Shown here piece after piece: positions 1-7,592 of a DNA stretch of 64,000 bases. The notes under the pieces were generated by a model, which was given only the letters and a program-made list of their open reading frames with translations, was not told the origin of the DNA and did no database searches. Origin of the DNA: JAURVT01 sp049059935. GTDB taxonomy: Bacteria; Actinomycetota; Actinomycetes; Propionibacteriales; Nocardioidaceae. Location: the NCBI RefSeq assembly GCF_049059935.1, contig NZ_JBMGQR010000003.1, positions 1 to 64,000 on the forward strand. The letters are read 5' to 3'. The position numbers were made by a program, and so were the translations under genes. Position 1 is the stretch's first letter. Each line of letters begins with the position of its first letter.

Positions 1-39
1 CCTGAGCCACCACGATCCGGTCCGAGGTGGTGGCTCAGG
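1..39 (-). terminator. Hairpin after coaE
   Basis: A perfect 13-bp inverted repeat (CCTGAGCCACCAC at 1-13 and its complement at 27-39) flanks a 13-nt loop just beyond the coaE stop. It is the likely transcription end for coaE. There is no clear T-tract, as is usual in high-GC actinobacteria. Confidence 0.55.
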
Positions 40-71
40 CACCGCCGGGCCTCGGAACCTGCGGACGAGGG

Positions 72-674
72 TCAGGGGCGGGAGGCGCGGGCCGACAGGT
101 CCGCCCAGACCTCGGCGACGCGGGCCTCGAGGGTGGTGCGGTCGCCGGAGTTGTCGACGACGAGGTCGGCGACGGCGAGGCGGGCCTCGCGGGTGGCCTG
201 GGCGGCCACGCGGGCGCGGGCGTCGTCCTCGGTGGTGCCGCGGTCGCGGACGATCCGCTCGACCTGCTGCTCGACGGGGAGGTCGACCACCACGACGACG
301 TCGCACTCGCGGTACTGGCCCATCTCCACCAGCAGCGGGTTGTCGTGCACCACCACCGCGTCCGGGCCCGCGGCCACCTCGCGCGAGCGCTGCAGGGCGC
401 GGACGGCCGGGTGCGTGATCGCCTCGAGCTCACGCCGCCGGGCCTCGTCGGCGAACACGACGGCGCCGAGCGCCGGACGGTCGAGCGACCCGTCGGGGGC
501 GATCACGTCGGGGCCGAAGGCGCGCTCGATCTCGGCCAGTGCCGGGGAGCCGGGCTCGACCACCTCGCGGGCGAGACGGTCGGCGTCCACCACCACCGCC
601 CCGTGGTCGGCGAGCAGGGCCGAGACGGTGCTCTTGCCCGATCCGATGCCCCCGGTCAGTCCCACACGCAGCAT
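72..674 (-). CDS. coaE: Dephospho-CoA kinase
   Basis: Cytoplasmic kinase for the last step of coenzyme A synthesis: ATP phosphorylates the 3'-OH of dephospho-CoA. The 200-aa product starts MLRVGLTGGIGSGKST, whose P-loop (GGIGSGKST, about residues 8-16) is the family Walker A. The DADRLAREVV segment and the HPAVR segment are also typical of CoaE. Length is normal for a bacterial single-domain enzyme; the longer mycobacterial type with an extra C-terminal domain is not seen. The start is supported by an AGAGG ribosome site about 9 nt upstream. It lies 12 bp after the AraC-type regulator gene and is probably cotranscribed with it. Assignment is secure. Confidence 0.95.
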   Translation of the reverse strand: MLRVGLTGGIGSGKSTVSALLADHGAVVVDADRLAREVVEPGSPALAEIERAFGPDVIAPDGSLDRPALGAVVFADEARRRELEAITHPAVRALQRSREVAAGPDAVVVHDNPLLVEMGQYRECDVVVVVDLPVEQQVERIVRDRGTTEDDARARVAAQATREARLAVADLVVDNSGDRTTLEARVAEVWADLSARASRP

Positions 675-686
675 GGGCCGATCCTC

Positions 687-1643
687 TCAGGCGCCGCGCG
701 CCCCGAAGGTGGTGCGGTAGGCCTGCGGCGTCGTGCCGCGCACCTGGCCGAAGTGGTGACGCAGGGTGGCGGCGTTGCCGAACCCCGCACGCCGCGCCAC
801 CTGCTCCACCGCCAGCCCCGTGGTCTCGAGCATCTCCTCGGCGAGCGCGACGCGCTGCGTGGTCACCCACTGGTGCGGCGTGGTGCCGGTCTCGTCGCGG
901 AAGCGCCGGGCGAACGTCCGGGCCGACATGTGGGCGCGCCGGGCCAGCACCTCCACCGAGAGGTCCTCGTCGAGGTGCTCGCCGGCCCACGCGAGCACCG
1001 GCTCGAGCGTGTCGGCGGTGGTGGCGACGATGGGGGTGCGGACGTACTGCGCCTGCCCGCCGTCGCGGTGCGGCGGCACCACCATGCGACGGGCCGTGGT
1101 GGCGGCGACGCGGGAGCCGAACTCCTCGCGCATCACGTGCAGGCACGCGTCGATGCCGGCCGCCGAGCCCGCCCCGGTGACGACGCGCTCGTCCTCGACG
1201 TAGAGGACGTCGGGCTCGACGTGGGCCAGCGGGTAGGCCGCCTGGAGCCGTTCGGCGTAGCGCCAGTGGGTGGTGCAGCGGCGTCCGTCGAGCAGGCCGG
1301 CGGCCCCGAGGGTGAACACCGCGCTGCACGAGGCGAGCACGCGGGCACCCCGTGCGTGAGCCGCCTGCAGCGCCTCGACGACGGCGTCCGAGACCTGCGA
1401 GTAGTCGCGCTTGGCGGCCACGGCCACCAGGTCGGCCTCGGCCAGCCGCTCCAGGCCGTGCTCGACGTGCAGGTCCATGCCCGAGGAGCTGCGGACGCGT
1501 CCGGGCACGTCGGTGCAGAAGTCGAAGTCGAAGGTCGGGCAGTCGTCCTCGGGGTGGTGCGGCTCGTTCCAGACCTCGTTGAGCACGCCGATGCCGAACG
1601 GCTCGGCGTCGTCGAGGACCACGGCGGCCACGTTCGTCAGCAT
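687..1643 (-). CDS. GlxA-like AraC family transcriptional regulator
   Basis: A 318-aa regulator of the GlxA type: an N-terminal DJ-1/PfpI-like domain (about residues 1-185, with the nucleophile-elbow-like stretch VLASCSAVFTLGAAGLLDG) followed by a C-terminal AraC double helix-turn-helix (about 210-315, with LARRAHMSARTFARRF and QVARRAGFGNAATLRHHF). Such proteins bind DNA through the AraC half; ligands of the DJ-1 half are mostly unknown. The start chosen is the ATG of MLTNVAAVVLDD; a longer in-frame reading exists upstream but crosses an operator-like repeat and does not look coding. A small membrane protein gene is transcribed divergently, and TGGCA half-sites between the two suggest autoregulation (inference). 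coaE follows 12 bp downstream. Confidence 0.85.
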   Translation of the reverse strand: MLTNVAAVVLDDAEPFGIGVLNEVWNEPHHPEDDCPTFDFDFCTDVPGRVRSSSGMDLHVEHGLERLAEADLVAVAAKRDYSQVSDAVVEALQAAHARGARVLASCSAVFTLGAAGLLDGRRCTTHWRYAERLQAAYPLAHVEPDVLYVEDERVVTGAGSAAGIDACLHVMREEFGSRVAATTARRMVVPPHRDGGQAQYVRTPIVATTADTLEPVLAWAGEHLDEDLSVEVLARRAHMSARTFARRFRDETGTTPHQWVTTQRVALAEEMLETTGLAVEQVARRAGFGNAATLRHHFGQVRGTTPQAYRTTFGARGA

Positions 1644-1664
1644 CGGGCCATGCTGCCCCGCAGT

Positions 1665-1708
1665 TGGCAGGAAATCAAGCAGCAGTGGCACGCCTGCCAC
1701 TCGTGGCA
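1665..1708. promoter_or_regulatory. TGGCA half-site cluster, candidate operator
   Basis: Four TGGCA half-sites lie in the divergent spacer at 1665-1669 (+), 1686-1690 (+), 1695-1699 (-) and 1704-1708 (+). Two overlapping inverted repeats result: AGTGGCA-4-TGCCACT (1684-1701) and TGCCAC-2-GTGGCA (1695-1708). This is the layout expected of an operator for the adjacent regulator. Function is inferred from position only. Confidence 0.45.
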
Positions 1709-1736
1709 GGATCACGACGGGAGGAAAATTACTGCC

Positions 1737-1892
1737 ATGACCCTCCTCCTCGCCCTCGCCCTCGTCGTCGCGGTCGCCCTCCTGGTCCACGGCCTGCGCA
1801 CGCTCGTCTCCCACGACGGGTTCGGCCACCGCCCGCTCCCCCGCAGCCACCGCGACGAGCAGTCGCTCGAGCTGCGCACCTGGCGCGGCTGA
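1737..1892 (+). CDS. Small single-pass membrane protein
   Basis: A 51-aa protein starting MTLLLALALVVAVALLVHGL, a single hydrophobic helix at residues 2-20, followed by a polar, His/Arg-rich tail ending in LRTWRG. The start ATG has a good GGGAGG ribosome site about 12 nt upstream. The gene diverges from the GlxA-like regulator, with an operator-like repeat between them, so it may be the regulator's target (inference). It ends 7 bp before the convergent VOC gene. No family was recognised. GC-rich third positions and the ribosome site support real coding. Confidence 0.6.
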   Translation: MTLLLALALVVAVALLVHGLRTLVSHDGFGHRPLPRSHRDEQSLELRTWRG

Positions 1893-1899
1893 GCCGGTC

Positions 1900-2280
1900 T
1901 CAACCGGCAGGCGTCTCCTCGGACGCCGGCAGCGCGCCGATCCTCACCTGGTGGCCGAACGGGTCCCGCGCCAGCGACACCCGCTCGCCCCACGGCATGT
2001 CGGTGGGCTTCTCGAGCACCTCGGCGCCGCGACCCGCCGCCGTCCGGGTGACCTCGTCGACGTCGTCCACGTAGATCCACAGCACGACGCCCGCGGGCAC
2101 CACCGGCCGCTCGGCGACCGTCAGGCCGAGCTCGGAGCGTCCCATCGCCAGGCTGACGTACGCCGGCTCGCCCTCGGCCGGGAACCGGTACCGCTCGGCA
2201 CCGCCCAGCGTCCGACCGTAGAAGTCCAGGGCCGCACCGAGGTCGCCGACCTCGAGGATCGGGAAGCAGGACACGATCAT
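1900..2280 (-). CDS. VOC family (glyoxalase/bleomycin resistance-like) protein
   Basis: A 126-aa protein of the vicinal oxygen chelate fold, with two beta-alpha-beta-beta-beta modules: FPILEVGDLGAALDFYGRTL at the N-terminus and IYVDDVDEVTRTAAGRGAEV in the second half, ending in the typical DPFGHQVRIG strand. Members include glyoxalases, dioxygenases and antibiotic-binding proteins; the substrate cannot be told from sequence. Length is normal for a single-unit member. The ATG is preceded by a TATGCT -10 hexamer 6 nt upstream, which fits a leaderless mRNA. It converges with the small membrane protein gene. Confidence 0.85.
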   Translation of the reverse strand: MIVSCFPILEVGDLGAALDFYGRTLGGAERYRFPAEGEPAYVSLAMGRSELGLTVAERPVVPAGVVLWIYVDDVDEVTRTAAGRGAEVLEKPTDMPWGERVSLARDPFGHQVRIGALPASEETPAG

Positions 2281-2286
2281 CGCCGC

Positions 2287-2292
2287 AGCATA
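2287..2292 (-). promoter_or_regulatory. -10 hexamer of VOC gene (leaderless geometry)
   Basis: On the minus strand TATGCT ends 6 nt before the ATG of the VOC gene. That places the transcription start at or next to the start codon. No ribosome site is present. Confidence 0.55.
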
Positions 2293-2329
2293 GGCCGCCC
2301 GCGGGGCGGGCGGGAGGCCTGCGACGGCG

Positions 2330-4216
2330 CTACCGCCGTCGCTGCACCACGTCGCCCCGCTTCACGAACGTCATCCGGTGGCCGGTCCAGACCCAGAGGT
2401 AGCGGTCGCTGCCCCGCACCACCGTGCGGTCGCCGGGCACCGAGCCGTCGAAGGACTTGGCGTAGTAGTAGTCCGACCGCACGTCGGCGTCGCCCACCAC
2501 GTACTGCTGGCCGGGCTTCAGCGTGTACTCGATCGGCAGCACCGCCTGGTACGGCACCGGGTCGCGGTAGGCGGCCTGCTCGGGGTAGGCCCGGCCGTAC
2601 GTGGGCGCCGACGTCGAACCGGGCCTGACCGTCACCACGGTGCCGTGGCCCCGCACCAGCACGGGACGTGACGCCGGGTTGCGCAGCCAGACCAGCTCAC
2701 CGGCCCACGCCACCTGCACCCACTCGCCCTGCACCGCGTGCACCACCAGCTGGGTGCCGGCCGCCGCGCGGCCGCCGATCTCGGACGCGCCCGTCGTCGA
2801 CGCCGAGCCGTCGGGCCTCCAGCCGGCGTCCCGGGCCAGCGGGGCGGACGCGTCGGGAGCCTGGCGCAGCTCGACGTAGTTGGTGCCCGACGTCGGGTCG
2901 CACGCGCCCGACCCCGGCGACGCCTCCTCGCACCCGGTGACGACGTGCCGGTTGCCGTCGTAGCCCGGGCGCACCGTGACGACGTCGCCCGCGACGACCC
3001 GCGTGGTGGCCCTGCGCGCGCCGCCGATCGGGGCGCGGACGAGGTCCATGTAGTGCTCCCAGTCCCAGTACGGGCCCGGGTCCCAGTGGACGTTCCTCGT
3101 CGCACCGGGCACGGTGCCGGGCACCTGGTCGTGGCCGATGACGTGCGCGCGGTCGCGCGGCACGTCGTACTTCGCGGTCAGGTACCGCACCAGCCTCGCC
3201 GACGCGCGGTACTGCGCCTCGGTGAACCAGCCCGACGTGCCGGCCTTGCCCTCGTGCTCGATGCCGATCGAGTGCGTGTTGATCCACCAGTTGCCCGCCT
3301 GGTAGCCGACGTCCTTCGGGTCGAGGTGCTGCACGACGTGCCCGTCGGAGGACCGCACCGTGTAGTTCCACGAGACGTTCGAGCGCGGGTCGGAGATGGT
3401 GGCGATCGTCCCGTCGTAGTCGCTCTCGGTGTCGTGCACGACGATGAAGTCGATGTCGAGGTCCCGGGGGCGGTCCGCCTGGTCGTAGTTGCCGTAGCCG
3501 CCCGTCGCCGGGTCCTGGGTGTAGGGCGACGGCAGCCACTCGCAGTCGAGCGTCCTCGGGCAGTCCACCGGCCCACGACGCCCGCGCGGGGCCGTCGGCG
3601 CCGCCAGGTCGGGGTCGGCCGCCAGGGCCACCTGCTCGCCGGTGGCGGTGGTGCCGCTCTGGCCCTCGCGCATCAGCTCCCAGGTGAGGTCGACGAGGTC
3701 CTGCCCGTCGCCCTCGCCGGCCCAGCGGGCCACCGCACCGCGCCACGACGCCAGCGACGACGCCTCGCCGGCGTGCCAGGACGCGAGCACCGCGGCACCG
3801 CCGCAGACGTTGGACGCCGGGTCGTCCACCAGCGCACGGCGGCTCAGACCGGTGAGCGCGGCCGCCTGGTCCAGCGGCGAGGCCTCGGACGCGCGGGAGT
3901 CGTCACCGCGGGCGTCCTCGGGAGCCGTCGGCGACAGGTTCATCACGCCGTACCCGCCCGTGCGACTGGCCGCGCCGTCGTGGTCCTGCCACCTCGACTG
4001 CAGGTACGACACCGCCGTGAGCAGCCGCTCGGGGACGCCCGCCGACGCCGAGGCGCGGGCCAGGGCCTGGTCGACCGACGTGCCGGGGCGGGCCCACGAG
4101 CAGTCGACGGCGGGTGACGCGGGTGCGGCGGAGGCCGGCACGACGGTGGGGACGAGCGCCGCGGCGAGCCCGCCGACGACGGTGAGCGCGGCGACGCGCA
4201 GGCGTGTGGACGACAT
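2330..4216 (-). CDS. Secreted N-acetylmuramoyl-L-alanine amidase
   Basis: A 628-aa secreted cell-wall hydrolase. Residues 1-30 (MSSTRLRVAALTVVGGLAAA...) form a Sec signal peptide. Residues about 45-180 look like a transglycosylase/goose-lysozyme fold (LLTAVSYLQSRWQ, then GGYGVMNLSP), but Gln sits where an active enzyme would have the catalytic Glu. Residues about 250-385 are an Amidase_2/PGRP domain, with zinc ligands expected at the His of FIVVHDTE, the His of HVIGHDQVPG and the Asp of HWDPGPYWDW. The C-terminal third resembles SH3-type wall-binding modules. The ATG was chosen because an AAGG site lies about 9 nt upstream and the signal peptide begins there; a TTG 33 nt earlier is less likely. 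Confidence 0.85.
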   Translation of the reverse strand: MSSTRLRVAALTVVGGLAAALVPTVVPASAAPASPAVDCSWARPGTSVDQALARASASAGVPERLLTAVSYLQSRWQDHDGAASRTGGYGVMNLSPTAPEDARGDDSRASEASPLDQAAALTGLSRRALVDDPASNVCGGAAVLASWHAGEASSLASWRGAVARWAGEGDGQDLVDLTWELMREGQSGTTATGEQVALAADPDLAAPTAPRGRRGPVDCPRTLDCEWLPSPYTQDPATGGYGNYDQADRPRDLDIDFIVVHDTESDYDGTIATISDPRSNVSWNYTVRSSDGHVVQHLDPKDVGYQAGNWWINTHSIGIEHEGKAGTSGWFTEAQYRASARLVRYLTAKYDVPRDRAHVIGHDQVPGTVPGATRNVHWDPGPYWDWEHYMDLVRAPIGGARRATTRVVAGDVVTVRPGYDGNRHVVTGCEEASPGSGACDPTSGTNYVELRQAPDASAPLARDAGWRPDGSASTTGASEIGGRAAAGTQLVVHAVQGEWVQVAWAGELVWLRNPASRPVLVRGHGTVVTVRPGSTSAPTYGRAYPEQAAYRDPVPYQAVLPIEYTLKPGQQYVVGDADVRSDYYYAKSFDGSVPGDRTVVRGSDRYLWVWTGHRMTFVKRGDVVQRRR

Positions 4217-4294
4217 GAGGGCCTTGTGCCCCGCACGGACCGTGCTCAAACCGTTTCGCCGGACAACCTTCCCGGACGGGTCGGCCCGGGACGC

Positions 4295-4332
4295 ACGACG
4301 GCCCCCACCCCGTGAGGGGTGAGGGCCGTCGT
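4295..4332 (-). terminator. Terminator after rpsA
   Basis: A 17-bp stem with one mismatch (arms ACGACGGCCCCCACCCC and GGGGTGAGGGCCGTCGT) around a GTGA loop, lying 17 bp past the rpsA stop. This is a strong intrinsic-type hairpin without a T-tract. Confidence 0.7.
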
Positions 4333-4348
4333 GGTGGAGCGGTGCTGA

Positions 4349-5878
4349 CTACTCGCCGCCGCCCGTGAGCTTCTCGCGGAGCGCCTGCAGCGCCTCGTCC
4401 GAGGCGAGCGAGCCGCCCGTGGACGCGGGGGCCGCGGGACGCGCCGGCGCGTCGCCGTCGTCGTCACCCTCGTCGTCCGAGGACGACGTGCTGGCTGCCT
4501 CGCTGGAGTACGAGCCGGCCTGGCCCGCCTCGAGGTCGGCCTGCTCGGCGTCGACGATCTGCTTCTTGTGGGCCTCCCAGCGGGAGTGGGCCTCGGCGTA
4601 CTGGCGCTCCCAGGTGGCGCGCTGCTCGTCGAAGCCGTCCTTCCACTCGTTGGTCTCCGGGTCGAAGCCCTCGGGGTAGATGTAGTTGCCCTGGTCGTCG
4701 TACGACGACGTCATTCCGTACAGCGTGGGGTCGAACTCGTCGTCACCCTGCGCGGCGGCGGTCTCGTTGGCCTGCTTCAGCGAAAGCGAGATCCGGCGAC
4801 GCTCGAGGTCGATGTCGATGATCTTGACCATGACCGAGTCGTTGACCTGCACGACCTGCTCGGGGATCTCGACGTGACGCTCGGCGAGCTCGGAGATGTG
4901 CACGAGGCCCTCGATGCCCTCCTCGACGCGGACGAACGCACCGAACGGCACCAGCTTGGTGGCCTTTCCGGGGACGATCTGACCTATCTGGTGGGTGCGG
5001 GCGAAGTGCTGCCAGGGGTCCTCCTGCGTCGCCTTGAGCGACAGCGAGACGCGCTCGCGGTCCATGTCGACGTCGAGCACCTCCACGGTGACCTCGTCGC
5101 CGACGGTGACGACCTCGCTCGGGTGGTCGATGTGCTTCCACGAGAGCTCGGAGACGTGCACCAGGCCGTCGACGCCGCCCAGGTCCACGAACGCACCGAA
5201 GTTGACGATCGAGGAGACCTGGCCCTTGCGGACCTGGCCCTTCTGGAGCTGGGTGAGGAAGTTCTGGCGGACCTCGGACTGGGTCTGCTCGAGCCAGGCG
5301 CGACGCGACAGGACCACGTTGTTGCGGTTCTTGTCGAGCTCGATGATCTTGGCCTCGATCTTCTGGCCGACGTACGGGGCGAGGTCGCGCACGCGGCGCA
5401 TCTCGACCAGCGACGCGGGCAGGAAGCCGCGGAGCCCGATGTCCAGGATGAGGCCGCCCTTGACGACCTCGATGACGGTGCCCTCGACGACGCCGTCCTC
5501 GTCCTTGATCTTCTCGATGTCGCCCCAGGCGCGCTCGTACTGCGCACGCTTCTTCGACAGGATCAGGCGACCCTCCTTGTCCTCCTTCTGGAGGACGAGG
5601 GCCTCGACCGCGTCGCCCACGGCGACGACGTCGTTGGGGTCCACGTCGTGCTTGATCGACAGCTCGCGCGAGGGGATGACGCCCTCGGTCTTGTAGCCGA
5701 TGTCGAGCAGGACCTCGTCGCGGTCCACCTTGACGATGGTGCCCTCGACGATGTCGCCGTCGTTGAAGTACTTGATGGTCAGGTCGATGGCTGCGAGGAA
5801 GTCCTCTTCCGAGCCGATGTCGTTGACGGCGACCTGGGGGATGCCTGTGGTGGGGAGTGAAGCGATGCTGGACGTCAT
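4349..5878 (-). CDS. rpsA: 30S ribosomal protein S1
   Basis: A 509-aa ribosomal protein S1 that binds mRNA on the 30S subunit. Four S1 (OB-fold) repeats are visible: near residues 38-107 (GDIVEGTIVKVDRDEVLLDI), 125-190 (GVVEGTVIEVVKGGLILDIG), 211-280 (KGQVSSIVNFGAFVDLGGVD) and 297-366 (GKATKLVPFGAFVRVEEGIE). Four repeats plus an acidic Ser/Asp-rich tail is the usual actinobacterial form. The ATG of MTSSIASLPTTG was chosen because IPQVAVNDIGSEEDF follows, as at other actinobacterial S1 N-termini; the upstream Pro-rich in-frame extension looks non-coding. The 257-bp spacer upstream holds the promoter and a long leader. Confidence 0.97.
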   Translation of the reverse strand: MTSSIASLPTTGIPQVAVNDIGSEEDFLAAIDLTIKYFNDGDIVEGTIVKVDRDEVLLDIGYKTEGVIPSRELSIKHDVDPNDVVAVGDAVEALVLQKEDKEGRLILSKKRAQYERAWGDIEKIKDEDGVVEGTVIEVVKGGLILDIGLRGFLPASLVEMRRVRDLAPYVGQKIEAKIIELDKNRNNVVLSRRAWLEQTQSEVRQNFLTQLQKGQVRKGQVSSIVNFGAFVDLGGVDGLVHVSELSWKHIDHPSEVVTVGDEVTVEVLDVDMDRERVSLSLKATQEDPWQHFARTHQIGQIVPGKATKLVPFGAFVRVEEGIEGLVHISELAERHVEIPEQVVQVNDSVMVKIIDIDLERRRISLSLKQANETAAAQGDDEFDPTLYGMTSSYDDQGNYIYPEGFDPETNEWKDGFDEQRATWERQYAEAHSRWEAHKKQIVDAEQADLEAGQAGSYSSEAASTSSSDDEGDDDGDAPARPAAPASTGGSLASDEALQALREKLTGGGE

Positions 5879-6058
5879 AGGTGGGATGGGCTCCGATGGA
5901 TGGATGGGCTCGTGCGGGCGCGTCAGGGCAGCCAGTGGATCGCGGGTGACGGGAGGAACACCGGGAGGTCGATCGACCACCTGGCCCTCGTGCCCGACAT
6001 GGGCGCGAGCAATCGCCTGCTCCGTCCGAGGGTCATGCAGGCTGAAGACGCCTGCTCA

Positions 6059-6088
6059 ACGATACGCGCCCACCGGGCCACGGTGCAA
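6059..6088 (-). promoter_or_regulatory. rpsA: Candidate rpsA promoter
   Basis: On the minus strand TTGCAC (6088-6083) and TATCGT (6064-6059) are separated by 18 nt. Transcription would start about 170 nt upstream of the rpsA ATG, giving a long leader, as is common for S1 genes that control their own translation. Confidence 0.4.
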
Positions 6089-6135
6089 CGCGGGGCGACC
6101 CCGTCGTTCCCCGTGGTGACGGGGCAGGACGCCCG

Positions 6136-7425
6136 TCAGCGACGCGGGGCGAGGAACGCGGCGAGCGCGGCGGCGTACTGCGGGACGTCGGCGGCGGCCA
6201 TCAGCTCGCGCGCGGCGTGCATCGCGAGCTGCGGGGCGCCGACGTCGACGGTCGAGACGCCGGTCTGGGCCGCCGTCATCGGGCCGACGGTCGACCCGCA
6301 CGGGAGGTCGGCCCGGTGCACGTACCGCTGCAGCGGCACGCCGGCCTGCTCGCAGGCCAGCGCGAAGACGGCGCCGCTGCCCGCGTCGGTGGCGTAGCGC
6401 AGGTTCTGGTTGACCTTGAGCACCGGCCCGCCGCCGGGGACGATGCGGTGCGCCGGCTCGTGGCGGTCGGCGTAGTTGGGGTGCGTCGCGTGCGACATGT
6501 CGCCCGAGGCGACCACGGACCCCGCGAGCGCGCGGTGCAGGTCCTCGCGCGCACCGCGCGCCGCCAGCACAAGACGCTCGAGAACGGTGACCAGGAGCCG
6601 TGAGGAGGCGCCGCGGTCGGACTGGCTGCCCACCTCCTCGTGGTCGAACAGCGCCAGCACCGGCACGACCCCCGCGTCGACGTCGGCCGCGGCCAGCAGC
6701 GCCTCGAGGCCGGAGAAGCAGGTGCCCTGGTTGTCCAGGCGCGGCGCGCTGAGCAGGTCGCCGGCCGCCCCGGTGACGCGGCTCGGCGCGGTGTCGTGCG
6801 TCATCAGCTCCCACGCGAGCAGGTCGGACGCCTCGGCGCCGACGGACGCGGCCACCAGCTCGAGGACGGACGCACCGCCGTCGAGCCCGGTGACGGCGTC
6901 CACGTGGCGCTGGGGGTCGAGGGTGACGCCGCGGCGCTCCTCGCTGAGGTGGATCGCCAGCTGGGGCACCCGCAGGACGGGCTGCTCGACGTGCACGAGC
7001 GCGGTGCGCGACCCTGCGCCGTCGCGGACCGTGACCCGTCCGCTCAGCCCGAGGTCGCGGTCGAGCCAGGAGTTCAGGTGAGCGCCGCCGTACGGCTCCA
7101 GCGCCACGGTGCGCCAGCCGTCGCGTCGCCCGTCGGGGTGCTGCTTGAGCCGCAGGTTGGGGCTGTCGGTGTGGCCGGCGAGCACCCGGAACGGCGTGGT
7201 GGGTCCGACCGACGACGCCGTCGACCACGCGACGAGCGAGCCGCCGCGCACCAGGTAGTGGCGTCCGGGCTCGGTGGGCCAGGCGTCGGTCTCGGCGACG
7301 GCGGTGAAGCCCGCCGCCTCCAGCGCGGCGGCGACGGTCGCGCAGACGTGGAACGGCGACGGCGACGCGTCGACGAACGCGGCCAGGCGCTCGGCGGTCG
7401 CACGGGCGGTGACGGGGTGGGCCAT
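6136..7425 (-). CDS. M18 family aminopeptidase
   Basis: A 429-aa di-metal aminopeptidase of the M18 (aspartyl aminopeptidase-like) family, cytoplasmic, removing N-terminal residues from peptides. Metal and catalytic motifs are visible in order: LAGHTDSPNLRLK (His and Asp ligands near residue 85), RLDNQGTC (near 230), LFDHEEVGSQSDRG with the catalytic Glu pair (near 263), SGDMSHATHPNY (near 313), and a final His in PQLAMHAARE. Length matches the family. The ATG follows a TAGCCT hexamer by 6 nt, so the mRNA is probably leaderless. It lies upstream of rpsA on the same strand, but the 257-bp gap argues against one operon. Confidence 0.93.
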   Translation of the reverse strand: MAHPVTARATAERLAAFVDASPSPFHVCATVAAALEAAGFTAVAETDAWPTEPGRHYLVRGGSLVAWSTASSVGPTTPFRVLAGHTDSPNLRLKQHPDGRRDGWRTVALEPYGGAHLNSWLDRDLGLSGRVTVRDGAGSRTALVHVEQPVLRVPQLAIHLSEERRGVTLDPQRHVDAVTGLDGGASVLELVAASVGAEASDLLAWELMTHDTAPSRVTGAAGDLLSAPRLDNQGTCFSGLEALLAAADVDAGVVPVLALFDHEEVGSQSDRGASSRLLVTVLERLVLAARGAREDLHRALAGSVVASGDMSHATHPNYADRHEPAHRIVPGGGPVLKVNQNLRYATDAGSGAVFALACEQAGVPLQRYVHRADLPCGSTVGPMTAAQTGVSTVDVGAPQLAMHAARELMAAADVPQYAAALAAFLAPRR

Positions 7426-7431
7426 GCCGCG

Positions 7432-7437
7432 AGGCTA
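7432..7437 (-). promoter_or_regulatory. -10 hexamer of M18 aminopeptidase gene
   Basis: TAGCCT on the minus strand ends 6 nt before the ATG; no ribosome site. Leaderless geometry. Confidence 0.55.
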
Positions 7438-7579
7438 CCGGCGGCGCGCGCCGTCTCCGAGCACAAGGTCCTCTCAAGATGCGGTGGCCCGATAGAGCCA
7501 TTTTCCTCTGATTCTCAACGGCTCATCAAGAATCGGTCCACTCTCCACCACGTGGGGTACTCACCAGGCGAAACGGACC

Positions 7580-7585
7580 TAGCGT
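7580..7585 (+). promoter_or_regulatory. -10 hexamer of Ig-repeat surface protein gene
   Basis: TAGCGT, within CCTAGCGTC, ends 7 nt before ATGAAGCG. The same string at the same distance precedes the related gene at 13841, so the two genes may be co-regulated. Confidence 0.6.
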
Positions 7586-7592
7586 CCAGCCC

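Noticed and set aside
6099..6124. Hairpin after the M18 gene
   Set aside because: Only 7 bp (CCCCGTC/GACGGGG) with a 12-nt loop; too weak to call in this GC-rich sequence.
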